This document shows, piece by piece, positions 18,990-28,584 of a stretch of DNA of 64,000 nucleotides (positions are counted from its first letter, which is position 1; each line of letters begins with the position of its first letter). The translations under genes were made by a program, and so were the position numbers. The notes below the pieces were generated by a model. It ran no database searches. It saw nothing but the letters and a program-made list of their open reading frames with translations, and had not been told where the DNA came from. This DNA comes from Lachnospiraceae bacterium (lineage in GTDB: Bacteria; Bacillota; Clostridia; Lachnospirales; Lachnospiraceae). The stretch lies in assembly GCA_910575445.1 (NCBI GenBank), contig CAJTFW010000002.1, positions 1 through 64,000 on the forward strand, in the 5' to 3' direction.

Positions 18990-20747
18990 TTGGAAAGAAA
19001 ATATAGAGTGACAGCAACGATTGTGCTGGTGCTTTTGATAGTCTCTGTGGCATTTTTACGTCTGGGAGTGAGACAGCCAGAGGTTCGATTTTCTGAAAAG
19101 AGGGCATTTCAAGAGAAGGCGTTTTATCTGACGCTTGGAAGTGGGATTTTTGGAGGAACTATCTATTATACATTGGATGGAAACAATCCAACGCTTGATT
19201 CGAAGGTCTATACAGAACCGATTTTGATTGAAGAAGGGTTGCCCAATAAGGTGACGGTTGTAAAAGCGGCACGGTTGCAAGGAAAGGAACTGGGAGAAGT
19301 CTATACACAGACATATTTTGTGGGTGAGGGTGTCTCTAAACTATATGATGTGATGCTTGTGTCTTTATCGGCAGATAGTCAGGTGTTATATGATGAAGAG
19401 ACTGGGATTCTCGCCAATTATGAAAAAGAGAGTGAAGATGGAGAGTGGGACCGTCCGGCTTATATTGAATTTTATACATCGGATGGGAGTCTGATGCTTG
19501 CGCAGGGAACTGGAATTGCAGTGTCAGGGCATGGCTCTAGGAAATATGCGCAGAAAAGTATTAAATTAATTAGCGGTACGCTGTATGATAATGAACATCC
19601 GACATTTGACTATGATTTTTTTGAGGAGGATATGGGAGGGAATCAAACAAATCAGTCGTATAATCGTCTGGTACTGCGTAATGGTGGATCGGACCATGAG
19701 GGGAGTATGATTCGCTGGAATGTGGTAAGCAGACTTGGCAAAGAGGCAGGGATGATTTGTGCTGGAGCCAGGCCAGGGATTTTATTTTTAAATGGGGAGT
19801 ATTACGGCATTATTCAGCTTCAGGAAAAATATACACGATATAATACGGCCTATGCACTTGGCGCACAGAAGGATGATATTGAGAAATATGAACCAAATGA
19901 GATTAACAGTGCCCGTTTTGGCGGTTATTATAATCCATTACATCAGGACTTAAATGACCCTGAGCGCAGACAGAAGTTAGAGGAGCATGTGGATATGCCA
20001 GATATGTTACGGCATTATGCATCGAATCTGATTATGAACAATGTTGATTGGCCGTATCATAATTTTTTGTCTTTTAAATGTGCAAAGGGAAGCAGCAGCG
20101 TCTATGGGGATGACCGGGTTCGTTTTTTTCTCTATGATTTGGATGCGGTCTATCAAAATACGGAAGGATTGGAGATTCCCAATACTTTTGACTATCTGAT
20201 AGAGGAGCCTTTGGCAGACTCAACGGATACGTTTTCTCTTTTGATGCAGTCGGATGTCTATCGGACGCAGTTTGTCAATCTAAGTTGTGATTTGATGGCG
20301 ACAGTCTTTGCAGAGGAGCATGTGCTTCAGGTAATCGAGGAGGAGAACCAGAAGATTGCGGACTCGATGGAGCTTTATTATACGGAGGAACAGCAAGAGA
20401 GGCAGCAGGCGTCTGTGGAGGAGATGAAGCGTACGGTTAATGGGAATAATGCAGAGATGTACAGCCGATTAGAACAGCATCTGGGCGCTTCGAAGCCTTA
20501 TACGCTGAATATTCAGACACCAAAGGGAATTGGCGTTGCCTTTAGCCAGATTCGCCTAGAAGGGGAAGATACGTATACAGGGACATATTATCATAACTAT
20601 CCGATAAGCTTAGTAGCCTTGCCAGAGGATGGGCAGAAATGTTATGGTTTCCTGGTCAACGGCGAAGAAGTTCGCACAGAAGAACTTCTGTTAGATGAAC
20701 GCTATACAGCAGACCAGCTACACATAGAACTAATCACAACCCCCTAA
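18990..20747 (+). CDS. CotH-family protein with N-terminal membrane anchor
   Basis: A 585-residue protein of the CotH kinase-like family. Residues 7-25 form one hydrophobic anchor, so the rest is outside the cell. Residues 30-110 look like a chitobiase C-terminal-type beta domain (GGTIYYTLDGNNPTLDS). The CotH fold follows, with GTGIAVSGHGSRKYAQKS, RNGGSDHEGSMIRWNV, FLNGEYYGIIQLQEKY and a late FLYDLDAVYQ acidic motif. Spore-coat CotH is a protein kinase; activity is not shown here. Translation starts at TTG, chosen because AAGGAG lies five bases ahead. It is the first gene after the valine-type T-box and has no terminator before valS. Confidence 0.85.
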   Translation: MERKYRVTATIVLVLLIVSVAFLRLGVRQPEVRFSEKRAFQEKAFYLTLGSGIFGGTIYYTLDGNNPTLDSKVYTEPILIEEGLPNKVTVVKAARLQGKELGEVYTQTYFVGEGVSKLYDVMLVSLSADSQVLYDEETGILANYEKESEDGEWDRPAYIEFYTSDGSLMLAQGTGIAVSGHGSRKYAQKSIKLISGTLYDNEHPTFDYDFFEEDMGGNQTNQSYNRLVLRNGGSDHEGSMIRWNVVSRLGKEAGMICAGARPGILFLNGEYYGIIQLQEKYTRYNTAYALGAQKDDIEKYEPNEINSARFGGYYNPLHQDLNDPERRQKLEEHVDMPDMLRHYASNLIMNNVDWPYHNFLSFKCAKGSSSVYGDDRVRFFLYDLDAVYQNTEGLEIPNTFDYLIEEPLADSTDTFSLLMQSDVYRTQFVNLSCDLMATVFAEEHVLQVIEEENQKIADSMELYYTEEQQERQQASVEEMKRTVNGNNAEMYSRLEQHLGASKPYTLNIQTPKGIGVAFSQIRLEGEDTYTGTYYHNYPISLVALPEDGQKCYGFLVNGEEVRTEELLLDERYTADQLHIELITTP

Positions 20748-20769
20748 AACAACAAAAACTAAATACATG

Positions 20770-21437
20770 AACACTAAAACAGCAGAAGTCAGAAAATACT
20801 GGCGGATGCGGAACCCCAAAAAACAGCAGAAGCCAGAAAAATGCCCAGAACGATTTCAGGATGCGAAGCAGCCGGAAATTATTCTAGTTAAGGACATTTG
20901 ACTGGCGGATGCGGAACCCCCAAAAAACAGCAGAAGCCAGAAAAATGCCCAGAACGATTTCAGGATGCGAAGCAGCCGGAAATTATTCTAGTTAAGGACA
21001 TTTGACTGGCGGATGCGGAACCCCAAAAAACAGCAGAAGCCAGAAAAATGCCCAGAACGATTTCAGGATGCGAAGCAGCCGGAAATTATTCTAGTTAAGG
21101 ACATTTGACTGGCGGATGCGGAACCCCCAAAAAACAGCAGAAGCCAGAAAAATGCCCAGAACGATTTCAGGATGCGAAGCAGCCGGAAATTATTCTAGTT
21201 AAGGACATTTGACTGGCGGATGCGGAACCCCCAAAAAACAGCAGAAGCCAGAAAAATGCCCAGAACGATTTCAGGATGCGAAGCAGCCGGAAATTGTTCT
21301 AGTTAAGGGCATTTGACTGGCGGATGCGGAACCCCCAAAAAACAGCAGAAGCCAGAAAAATGCCCAGAACGATTTCAGGATGCAAAGCAGCCGGAAATTG
21401 TTCTAGTTAAGGGCATTTATCTGGCGGATGCGGAACT
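20770..21437 (+). repeat. Tandem array of 103-104-bp repeats
   Basis: Unit starts, marked by ACTGGCGGATGCGGAAC, lie at 20798, 20901, 21005, 21108, 21212 and 21316, with a partial seventh at 21420 that runs into the valS ribosome site; a partial unit precedes the first. Units are nearly identical, and the last two share TTGTTCTAGTTAAGGGC instead of TTATTCTAGTTAAGGAC. The period is not a multiple of three and changes by one base, so the array is not coding. It fills the whole gap between the CotH-like gene and valS. Confidence 0.95.
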
Positions 21438-21460
21438 CTAATAAGGAGAACAGTAGTATT

Positions 21461-24097
21461 ATGAAAGAATTAGCTAAAACCTATGACCCAAGTGCCATAG
21501 AGGAACGTACTTATGCGAAATGGATGGGAAGAAAGTATTTTCATGCCCAAGTGGACAAGAGTAAAAAACCTTTTACGATTGTAATTCCACCCCCCAATGT
21601 AACCGGAAAGCTTCATATGGGGCATGCGCTTGATGAGACGCTTCAGGATATTTTAATTCGCTATAAGAGGATGCAGGGTTATAATGCACTCTGGATACCA
21701 GGTACAGACCATGCCTCGATATCTACGGAAGTCAAAGTGACCAATCAGTTAAAAGAGGAAGGTATTGACAAACAGGAACTGGGCCGGGAGGGATTTTTAA
21801 AGAGAGCCTGGCAGTGGAAGGAAGAATATGGTGGAGCTATTATCAATCAGTTGAAAAAGCTTGGCTGTTCTTGTGACTGGGACCGAGAGCGTTTTACGAT
21901 GGATGAAGGATGTTCAGAGGCAGTTCTTGAGGTGTTTATCCGTCTCTATGAGAAAGGCTATATCTACAAAGGCTCCCGGATTATTAACTGGTGTCCGGTG
22001 TGTAAGACATCTATTTCTGATGCTGAGGTAGAGCATGAGGAACAGGCTGGACATTTCTGGCATATCAACTATCCAATTGCAGATGGAAGCGGCTATGTGG
22101 AGATTGCAACAACCAGGCCGGAGACGATGCTTGGAGATACTGCGGTGGCTGTCAATCCAGAGGATGAGCGCTATCAGCATCTGATTGGAAAGATGCTAAA
22201 ACTTCCACTGACAGACCGCGAGATTCCAGTGGTTTCGGACCCTTATGTAGATAAAGAGTTTGGAACAGGTTGTGTAAAGATTACGCCGGCACATGACCCC
22301 AATGACTTTGAGGTGGGCAAGAGACATCATCTGCCAGAACTCAATATTATGAATGACGATGCCACCATCAACTGTCCGGGAAAATATCATGGAATGGACC
22401 GCTACGAGGCGCGAAAGGCAATTGTTAAAGATTTAGAGGAACAAGGTCTTTTGGTTAAGGTAGAGGACCATGTACACAATGTGGGCACGCATGACCGCTG
22501 TAAGACGACCGTAGAGCCTTTGATTAAGCAGCAGTGGTTTGTACGGATGGAGGAACTTGCAAAGCCGGCTATCGAAGCAGTAAAAAATGGAGAACTGACG
22601 TTCGTTCCAGAGCGTTTTGATAAAATCTATTTACATTGGTTAGAGAATATCCGCGATTGGTGCATCTCCCGTCAGCTCTGGTGGGGACACAGGATTCCGG
22701 CGTATTACTGTGAAGATTGTGGAGAGATTGTAGTGGCAAAAGAGATGCCAGATGTATGCCCAAAATGTGGTTGTACACATCTTGTACAAGACCCGGATAC
22801 TTTAGATACCTGGTTCTCCTCTGCACTTTGGCCATTTTCTACACTTGGCTGGCCAAAAGAGACCGAGGACCTCTCCTATTTCTATCCAACGGATGTGCTG
22901 GTGACCGGATATGATATTATCTTCTTCTGGGTAATTCGTATGGTATTTTCAGGTTATGAGCAGACTGGAAAGAGTCCTTTCCATCATGTGCTGATTCATG
23001 GACTGGTAAGAGATTCACAGGGCCGTAAGATGAGCAAATCTCTTGGCAATGGTATTGACCCGCTTGGCATTATCAGCCAGTATGGTGCAGATGCGCTTCG
23101 CCTGACCTTGGTGACTGGAAATGCACCAGGAAATGATATGCGTTTTTATATGGAGCGTGTGGAAGCAAGCCGTAATTTTGCCAATAAAATCTGGAATGCC
23201 TCTCGTTTTATTATGATGAATCTTCCAGACGAGCAGAGAAGAGAAGTAGTGGCACTTTCAGAACTGACAGAAGCAGACCGCTGGATTCTGTCAAAGGTCA
23301 ACAGCCTTGCAAGAGAAGTGACCAACAATATGGACAGCTTTGAACTGGGGATTGCTGTACAGAAAATCTATGACTTTATCTGGGATGAATTCTGCGACTG
23401 GTATATCGAGATGGTAAAACCTCGTCTGTGGAATAAGGAAGATACCACCAGAGAGACAGCTCTTTGGACTTTAAAACATGTACTTTTGCGGGCGCTTAAG
23501 ATGCTGCATCCCTATATGCCATTTATTACAGAAGAAATCTTTTGTAATCTGTCAGGTGAAGAATCGATTATGATTTCTTCCTGGCCAGAGTATGTTGAGG
23601 AATGGAATTTTACCAAAGAAGAACAGGCGATTGAAGTTATCAAAGAGGCAGTTCGCGGAATCAGGAACGTACGTTCGGATATGAATGTGCCAAACAGCAA
23701 AAAAGTAACGGTGTATGTTGTCTCAGAAGATGCAAAGGTTCGCGAAATCTTTGAACATGGCAGGCTGTTCTTTGCTTCTCTTGGATTTGCAAGCGAAGTT
23801 TTGGTGCAGGCAGATAAGTCTGGCATTGAGGAGTCTGCAGTGTCTACGCTGATTCCACAGGCGGCTATCTATATGCCTCTTACGGAGCTTGTGGACATTG
23901 CAAAAGAGAAAGAACGTCTGAAAAAAGAAGAAGAACGCCTAAAGAAAGAGTTGGCCCGCGTCAATGGTATGCTGAACAATGAAAAATTTGTCAGCAAAGC
24001 ACCAAAGGAAAAGATTGCAGAAGAACAGGGCAAACTTCAGAAATATACACAGATGATGAACCAGGTGAAAGAGAGGCTTTTGCAGCTTGGAGAATAA
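21461..24097 (+). CDS. valS: Valyl-tRNA synthetase
   Basis: An 878-residue class Ia synthetase that charges tRNA-Val. It has HMGH (residues 52-55, HIGH motif), a connective-peptide editing domain with [14 protein letters not shown], CxxC-type zinc knuckles (CEDCGEIVV and CPKCGC), KMSKS (523-527) and a C-terminal coiled coil from about 815, all normal for the family. The ATG at 21461 matches the family N terminus; AAGGAG lies 12 bases before it, a rather long spacing. An in-frame ATG in the last repeat (21428) is a weaker option. folC starts one base after its stop. Expression should depend on the T-box at 18714 if no promoter lies in between. Confidence 0.97.
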   Translation: MKELAKTYDPSAIEERTYAKWMGRKYFHAQVDKSKKPFTIVIPPPNVTGKLHMGHALDETLQDILIRYKRMQGYNALWIPGTDHASISTEVKVTNQLKEEGIDKQELGREGFLKRAWQWKEEYGGAIINQLKKLGCSCDWDRERFTMDEGCSEAVLEVFIRLYEKGYIYKGSRIINWCPVCKTSISDAEVEHEEQAGHFWHINYPIADGSGYVEIATTRPETMLGDTAVAVNPEDERYQHLIGKMLKLPLTDREIPVVSDPYVDKEFGTGCVKITPAHDPNDFEVGKRHHLPELNIMNDDATINCPGKYHGMDRYEARKAIVKDLEEQGLLVKVEDHVHNVGTHDRCKTTVEPLIKQQWFVRMEELAKPAIEAVKNGELTFVPERFDKIYLHWLENIRDWCISRQLWWGHRIPAYYCEDCGEIVVAKEMPDVCPKCGCTHLVQDPDTLDTWFSSALWPFSTLGWPKETEDLSYFYPTDVLVTGYDIIFFWVIRMVFSGYEQTGKSPFHHVLIHGLVRDSQGRKMSKSLGNGIDPLGIISQYGADALRLTLVTGNAPGNDMRFYMERVEASRNFANKIWNASRFIMMNLPDEQRREVVALSELTEADRWILSKVNSLAREVTNNMDSFELGIAVQKIYDFIWDEFCDWYIEMVKPRLWNKEDTTRETALWTLKHVLLRALKMLHPYMPFITEEIFCNLSGEESIMISSWPEYVEEWNFTKEEQAIEVIKEAVRGIRNVRSDMNVPNSKKVTVYVVSEDAKVREIFEHGRLFFASLGFASEVLVQADKSGIEESAVSTLIPQAAIYMPLTELVDIAKEKERLKKEEERLKKELARVNGMLNNEKFVSKAPKEKIAEEQGKLQKYTQMMNQVKERLLQLGE

Positions 24098-24098
24098 G

Positions 24099-25400
24099 AT
24101 GAATTTTCAGGAAGCAGTGGCGTTTATTGATGATACGCCAAGATTTACGAAGAAAAATACACTCGAAAATACCAAAGCCGTCCTTCGCTATCTAGGACAC
24201 CCGGAGCGCTCAATGAAGATTATCCATGTGGCAGGCTCCAATGGAAAAGGCTCGGTCTGCGCCTATCTGTCGTCGATACTGACGACAGCAGGGAAGGCAA
24301 CAGGACTTTTTACATCGCCACATCTGGTAGATATCAATGAGCGATTTGTGCTAAATCAAGAACCTGTGTCGGATGAACTTTTTTTGGAGGCTTTTGAGGT
24401 GGTGATGGATGCTGTACACGACCTTTTAAAGACTTCACCGGATACTTTTGCACATCCGACGTATTTTGAACTTTTGTTCTTAATTGGTATGTATATCTTT
24501 CATAAGAGTAAGATGGAATATGTGGTGTTAGAGACTGGGCTTGGAGGACGTTTTGATGCGACCAATGTCATAGAAAAACCGTTAGTTAGCATAATTACCT
24601 CGATTAGCTTAGAGCATACCGAGTATCTGGGGGATACGTATGAGCTGATAGCAGGAGAAAAGGCGGGAATTATCAAAGAAGGATGTCCTGTGGTCTATGA
24701 TGGCAGCAGAACGGATGTAGAGAGCGTAATCCTTGCAAAAGCTGCAAAAATGCATGCAAAAGCTTATGCTGTCCGCCCAGATATGTATAAAATTTTGATG
24801 AACACTCAGAAAACGATTGATTTTTCTATGGATACTGGGTATTATTTACCTATGAATGTCTCTATCACAAGCGTAGCAGAGTATCAGATTATGAATGCGA
24901 TGGAAGCAGTGACTGCTGCCCATGTATTGGAGATTGGGCTGACAGAAGAGGATATTCATAAAGGAATGGAGAAGATGCGCTGGCAGGGCAGGATGGAGAC
25001 GGTGCTTCCCGGTGTGATATTGGACGGCGCACACAATGACTCCGGTGTGGAGGAGTTTGTAAAGACTGCACAAAAGTTCCAGAAAGACACAAAAGTTACT
25101 GTGTTATTTTCCTGTGTAAAAGAGAAAGACTATGAAGGGATGATTCGGACTATCTGCGAACATATCTCGATGGAGCAAGTCATTGTTACACAGATTGACT
25201 GTGAGCGCTGTGTTCTGGTGGAAGAACTGGCGGACATTTTCAGAAAATATACCAAACAGCCCGTGGAAGCGATAGCTTCTATTCCAGAGGCATTTGAGAC
25301 TGCTCTTAGAGATAAGGGCGACGGCATCTTATTCTGTGTCGGCTCTCTGTATCTGGTGGGCAGCCTAAAGAAGATTATAAGGAGCCAAAAATATGCTTGA
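24099..25400 (+). CDS. folC: Folylpolyglutamate/dihydrofolate synthase
   Basis: A 433-residue Mur-ligase-like enzyme that adds glutamate to folates (and often to dihydropteroate) with ATP in the cytoplasm. The P-loop is AGSNGKGSVCAYL (near residue 46), followed by GLFTSPHLVDINERF, LETGLGGRFDATN with the carbamoyl-lysine region later, SISLEHTEYLGDT and DGAHNDSG. Length is normal. The ATG at 24099 follows GGAG at the end of valS; valS-folC pairing is common in Firmicutes. It overlaps the next small gene by eight bases. Confidence 0.95.
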   Translation: MNFQEAVAFIDDTPRFTKKNTLENTKAVLRYLGHPERSMKIIHVAGSNGKGSVCAYLSSILTTAGKATGLFTSPHLVDINERFVLNQEPVSDELFLEAFEVVMDAVHDLLKTSPDTFAHPTYFELLFLIGMYIFHKSKMEYVVLETGLGGRFDATNVIEKPLVSIITSISLEHTEYLGDTYELIAGEKAGIIKEGCPVVYDGSRTDVESVILAKAAKMHAKAYAVRPDMYKILMNTQKTIDFSMDTGYYLPMNVSITSVAEYQIMNAMEAVTAAHVLEIGLTEEDIHKGMEKMRWQGRMETVLPGVILDGAHNDSGVEEFVKTAQKFQKDTKVTVLFSCVKEKDYEGMIRTICEHISMEQVIVTQIDCERCVLVEELADIFRKYTKQPVEAIASIPEAFETALRDKGDGILFCVGSLYLVGSLKKIIRSQKYA

Positions 25401-25536
25401 TTTTGAAGAAGAATTAAAAAGATTTCATCCGAGTTTGGAGATTAGTCAAGTGGAAGATAACGTCTATAATCACAATCTGTCCGATGTGACGGACTTGATG
25501 GACGAGATGTTAAAAGAGATTAAAGAGCATCAGTAG
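25393..25536 (+). CDS. Conserved-looking 47-residue acidic protein
   Basis: A small soluble protein that starts inside the end of folC (ATGCTTGA overlap) and ends 13 bases before the next gene, so it is likely made by translational coupling. The product, from MLDFEEELKRFHPSLE to DEMLKEIKEHQ, is rich in Glu and Asp and would form two amphipathic helices. No family is recognised. The tight placement between folC and the zinc-ribbon/TPR gene is the main support for its reality. Confidence 0.65.
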   Translation: MLDFEEELKRFHPSLEISQVEDNVYNHNLSDVTDLMDEMLKEIKEHQ

Positions 25537-25549
25537 AAAAGGTGAGTAT

Positions 25550-26932
25550 ATGAATTGCTATAACTGTGGGGCAGAGCTGTCAAATTCAGATTACTGTGAA
25601 AGATGCGGGGCCGATGTGTCGCTTTATCGCAGACTGATTAAGCTATCCAATGCATACTATAACGAGGGACTAGAAAAAGCCAGAGTCAGAGACCTCTCTG
25701 GCGCTGCTGTCGCGCTTAGGCAGAGTGTGAAGGCAAACAAGAAAAATACAGATGCACGCAATCTCTTAGGACTGGTCTATTTTGAGATGGGAGAGATGGT
25801 AGATGCACTCTCTCAGTGGATTATCAGTAAAAACTTCCAGAGTGAGAAAAATCTGGCAGATGAGTATATCAAGTCCGTCCAGAACTCTCCTGCGCGCCTA
25901 GATGCGATTAATACAACGATTAAAAAATATAACCAATCTCTGTTGTATTGTGAGCAGGGCAGCTTTGACCTTGCAGTTATTCAGCTGAAGAAGATTCTCT
26001 CTACGAATCCCAACCTTTTAAAAGGGCATCAGCTTTTAGCGCTTCTCTATATGAAAGAAGATAATTTTGTGCGGGCGCGTGCAGAACTTCAGGCAGTCTT
26101 AAATATCGACCGTACGAATACCTTGGCGCTTCGCTATCTGAAAGAATTAGATGAAGCAGAAGGCAAGCAGTCAAAAAAGCAGCAACCTAAGAGAGAGGAA
26201 GAACAAGTCAGTAAGGATGCGATTGTCTATACCAGTGGCAATGAGACGATTATTCAGCCAATTGGCGTAAAGGATAACTCGTGGCTTCATTCCATTATCA
26301 ATATTATTATTGGTATTGGTATTGGTATGGCGGTGATGTGGTTTTTGATTTTGCCTGCACAAAAGCAGATGGAGAGCTCTGAGCTCAATGATGCCGTTGC
26401 AGAGTACAGTGACCAGGTAGAGGCGAAGACGGCTGCACTTAATAGCCTGCAAGCGGAGATGGATACCCTAAAGGCAGAGTCAGAAGCTGCGATTCAAAGT
26501 GCAAGTGAAGCGAATGAGAAGTTAAGCAGTTACGAAGAACTTTTAAAGGCATATCGCTCCTATGCAGAGGAGGATTCGCCAGGAGCCCTAGAGAAGCTTG
26601 AAGCGATAAACAAAGAGATCTTGCCAGAAGATGCACAGATTCTGTATGATGCGGTATTCCGCGAAGTAGGAGCTGCAGCAGTGGCTGAACTGTACCAGAC
26701 TGGTTATGCTGCTTATCAAAGCAATAATTTTGAGACTTCCATCGCGGATTTGGGCAAATGCTATGAGCTTGACAATACACAGCACAATGCACTGTATTTT
26801 CTGGCTCGTTCCTACCATAAGTCCGGTGATATAGAAAATGCTAAGATATACTACCAGAAGGTAATTGATGAAGCTCCGGGAACTAGGATGTCAACGGATG
26901 CAACCAACCTTTTAAGAAGTATAAGTAACTAG
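25550..26932 (+). CDS. Zinc-ribbon/TPR membrane protein
   Basis: A 460-residue protein with a zinc ribbon (C3-x2-C6 and C16-x2-C19), tetratricopeptide repeats in the cytoplasmic part (about 30-205), a basic/acidic linker, one transmembrane helix (about 247-269), a coiled coil (about 275-330) and two more TPR-like repeats at the end (about 390-455). It looks like a single-pass scaffold protein with TPR units on both sides of the membrane. The function is unknown; similar architectures occur near folC in Lachnospiraceae, in my memory. A terminator follows. Confidence 0.85.
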   Translation: MNCYNCGAELSNSDYCERCGADVSLYRRLIKLSNAYYNEGLEKARVRDLSGAAVALRQSVKANKKNTDARNLLGLVYFEMGEMVDALSQWIISKNFQSEKNLADEYIKSVQNSPARLDAINTTIKKYNQSLLYCEQGSFDLAVIQLKKILSTNPNLLKGHQLLALLYMKEDNFVRARAELQAVLNIDRTNTLALRYLKELDEAEGKQSKKQQPKREEEQVSKDAIVYTSGNETIIQPIGVKDNSWLHSIINIIIGIGIGMAVMWFLILPAQKQMESSELNDAVAEYSDQVEAKTAALNSLQAEMDTLKAESEAAIQSASEANEKLSSYEELLKAYRSYAEEDSPGALEKLEAINKEILPEDAQILYDAVFREVGAAAVAELYQTGYAAYQSNNFETSIADLGKCYELDNTQHNALYFLARSYHKSGDIENAKIYYQKVIDEAPGTRMSTDATNLLRSISN

Positions 26933-26961
26933 GAGAAGACTAAAGAAGAACCCTGAAGTTA

Positions 26962-26992
26962 GGGGCTGTCGCAAGATGCGGCAGCCCTTTTC
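26962..26992 (+). terminator. Terminator of the valS-folC operon
   Basis: GGGCTGTCGC pairs with GCGGCAGCCC around a short loop; TTTTC follows. Confidence 0.88.
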
Positions 26993-27036
26993 GTCGTGTG
27001 ATTTTAAAAGTATCGATATTGGAAAGGAGTAAAAAG

Positions 27037-27357
27037 ATGGACATGCTAGAGCGAAAAGGAGTAAGACTTGTGGTCTATCTCCCTATGGAATTAGACCATC
27101 ATTATACCGAAGAGATTCGAAGAGAAGTGGACCAGGTAATCAGAGAAGAACCGATATGTGAACTGGAGTTCGATTTTTCCAGAACTATCTTTATGGACAG
27201 TGCTGGAATTGGGATGCTTTTAGGACGCTATAAGATAATGAAGGCACTGGACGGACGGCTTTTGATGACGCATATGCGCGAACAGATTAAAAGAATTCTT
27301 AAACTGTCCGGGATTTTAAATTATATTCCGTTAGAGCAGGAGGAGGAAGTAGTATGA
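27037..27357 (+). CDS. spoIIAA: Anti-sigma-F factor antagonist
   Basis: A 106-residue STAS-domain protein that releases sigma F by binding SpoIIAB in the forespore. The phosphorylated serine is Ser55 in the motif FMDSAGIGMLLGR. The ATG is placed after GGAAAGGAG with eight bases of spacing; an upstream GTG-started extension is not needed. The gene overlaps spoIIAB by ATGA, and spoIIAB-sigF follow, the standard operon of spore formers. Confidence 0.97.
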   Translation: MDMLERKGVRLVVYLPMELDHHYTEEIRREVDQVIREEPICELEFDFSRTIFMDSAGIGMLLGRYKIMKALDGRLLMTHMREQIKRILKLSGILNYIPLEQEEEVV

Positions 27358-27794
27358 AAAACGAGATGACATTGACTTTTGACAGTCTGTCGGAGAACGA
27401 AGGGTTTGCAAGGGTTGCGGTAGCAGCCTTTGTCACCCAGTTAAATCCAACCTTGGAAGAGGTGGCAGATATTAAGACCGCTGTCTCTGAGGCAGTGACC
27501 AATGCGATTATCCATGCCTATCCGGGAGAAGTACATACCGTCGTTGTCCGTACACGGCTAGATGGAGAGACTGTGGAGCTGTGGGTTATGGATGAGGGGG
27601 TTGGTATTGAGGATGTGAAGAAAGCGATGGAGCCCTTATATACCAGCCGGCCAGAGCTTGAGCGTTCCGGGATGGGATTTATGTTTATGGAGGCATTTAT
27701 GGACCAGGTAGAGGTGTTGTCGAAGCCTTTAGAGGGGACCACCGTCTATATGAAGAAGAAAATTCAGAAAGGCGTGACAGAACAGGAGGCTTGA
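27354..27794 (+). CDS. spoIIAB: Anti-sigma-F factor and serine kinase
   Basis: A 146-residue GHKL-fold kinase that holds sigma F inactive and phosphorylates SpoIIAA. The N-box is VSEAVTNAIIHAY, the G1 box is VMDEGVGIEDV and the G2 region is ERSGMGFMFMEAFMD. Overlap by four bases with spoIIAA and six bases of spacing to sigF show the usual tight coupling that keeps the partner proteins in ratio. Confidence 0.97.
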   Translation: MKNEMTLTFDSLSENEGFARVAVAAFVTQLNPTLEEVADIKTAVSEAVTNAIIHAYPGEVHTVVVRTRLDGETVELWVMDEGVGIEDVKKAMEPLYTSRPELERSGMGFMFMEAFMDQVEVLSKPLEGTTVYMKKKIQKGVTEQEA

Positions 27795-27800
27795 ATCTTG

Positions 27801-28520
27801 ATGGAAGACACAATGGTTCTGATTGAGCGGTCACACCATGGGGATAAAAAAGCCAGAGAACAATTAGTAGAGGAAAATATGGGACTGGTCTGGAGCATTG
27901 TCAAGCGTTTCTCAGGAAGAGGGACCGATATGGAGGATTTGTTTCAGATTGGCGCGATGGGACTGATTAAAGCGATTGATAAGTTTGATACGTCATTTGA
28001 GGTGAAATTTTCAACGTATGCAGTACCAATGATAGCAGGAGAGATTAAGAGATTTTTAAGGGACGATGGGATGGTAAAGGTCAGCCGGACATTAAAAGAG
28101 AACTGCTGGAAGATTCACAGAGAAACAGAAGGCTTTCGACAACAAAAGGGGAGAGAGCCAACGATAGAGGAACTCTCAGAGCTTACAGGATTATTGCCAG
28201 AAGAGATTGCGATGGCGATTGAATCGGCAGCAGAAGTGGAGTCAATATATAAGACGATTCCACAAAAAGATGGGAGCGAGGTGTGCTTACTTGACAGGAT
28301 GGAAAGCCAGGGGAGCGGGATGCAACAGTTGTTAAATAAAGTGGTGCTTGAACAACTCTTAGAAGAGCTGCCACAAGAGGAGAGGCGGCTGATAGTGATG
28401 CGGTATTTGCAGGAGAAGACACAGTCAGAAGTGGCAAAAGTGATGGGCGTGTCGCAGGTACAGATTAGCCGTCTGGAGAAGCGGATACTTAGGCAGCTAA
28501 GGGAGAAACTTGTTAGCTGA
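27801..28520 (+). CDS. sigF: RNA polymerase sigma factor F
   Basis: A 239-residue sigma-70-family factor, the first forespore-specific sigma. Region 2 has ENMGLVWSIVKRFSGRGTDMEDLFQIGAMGLIKAIDKFD with the core-binding and -10 parts; region 3 starts near RTLKENCWKIHRE; region 4 ends with KTQSEVAKVMGVSQVQISRLEKRILRQLR. The ATG (27801) is preceded by a TTG (27798); AGGAGG lies at 27784, so either works. Note: the quoted stretches are pieces of the motifs. spoVAA and spoVAB follow, an order known from clostridia and bacilli. Confidence 0.97.
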   Translation: MEDTMVLIERSHHGDKKAREQLVEENMGLVWSIVKRFSGRGTDMEDLFQIGAMGLIKAIDKFDTSFEVKFSTYAVPMIAGEIKRFLRDDGMVKVSRTLKENCWKIHRETEGFRQQKGREPTIEELSELTGLLPEEIAMAIESAAEVESIYKTIPQKDGSEVCLLDRMESQGSGMQQLLNKVVLEQLLEELPQEERRLIVMRYLQEKTQSEVAKVMGVSQVQISRLEKRILRQLREKLVS

Positions 28521-28584
28521 TTAGCAGGAGTTACTTTTTTGGAATTGTTGAGGGATAGAGGTATAAAATAAGAAAGGATGGTAG

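Noticed and set aside
20770-21437. CRISPR array or coding repeat
   Set aside because: Whole 104-bp units are repeated without variable spacers, and the period is not a multiple of three.
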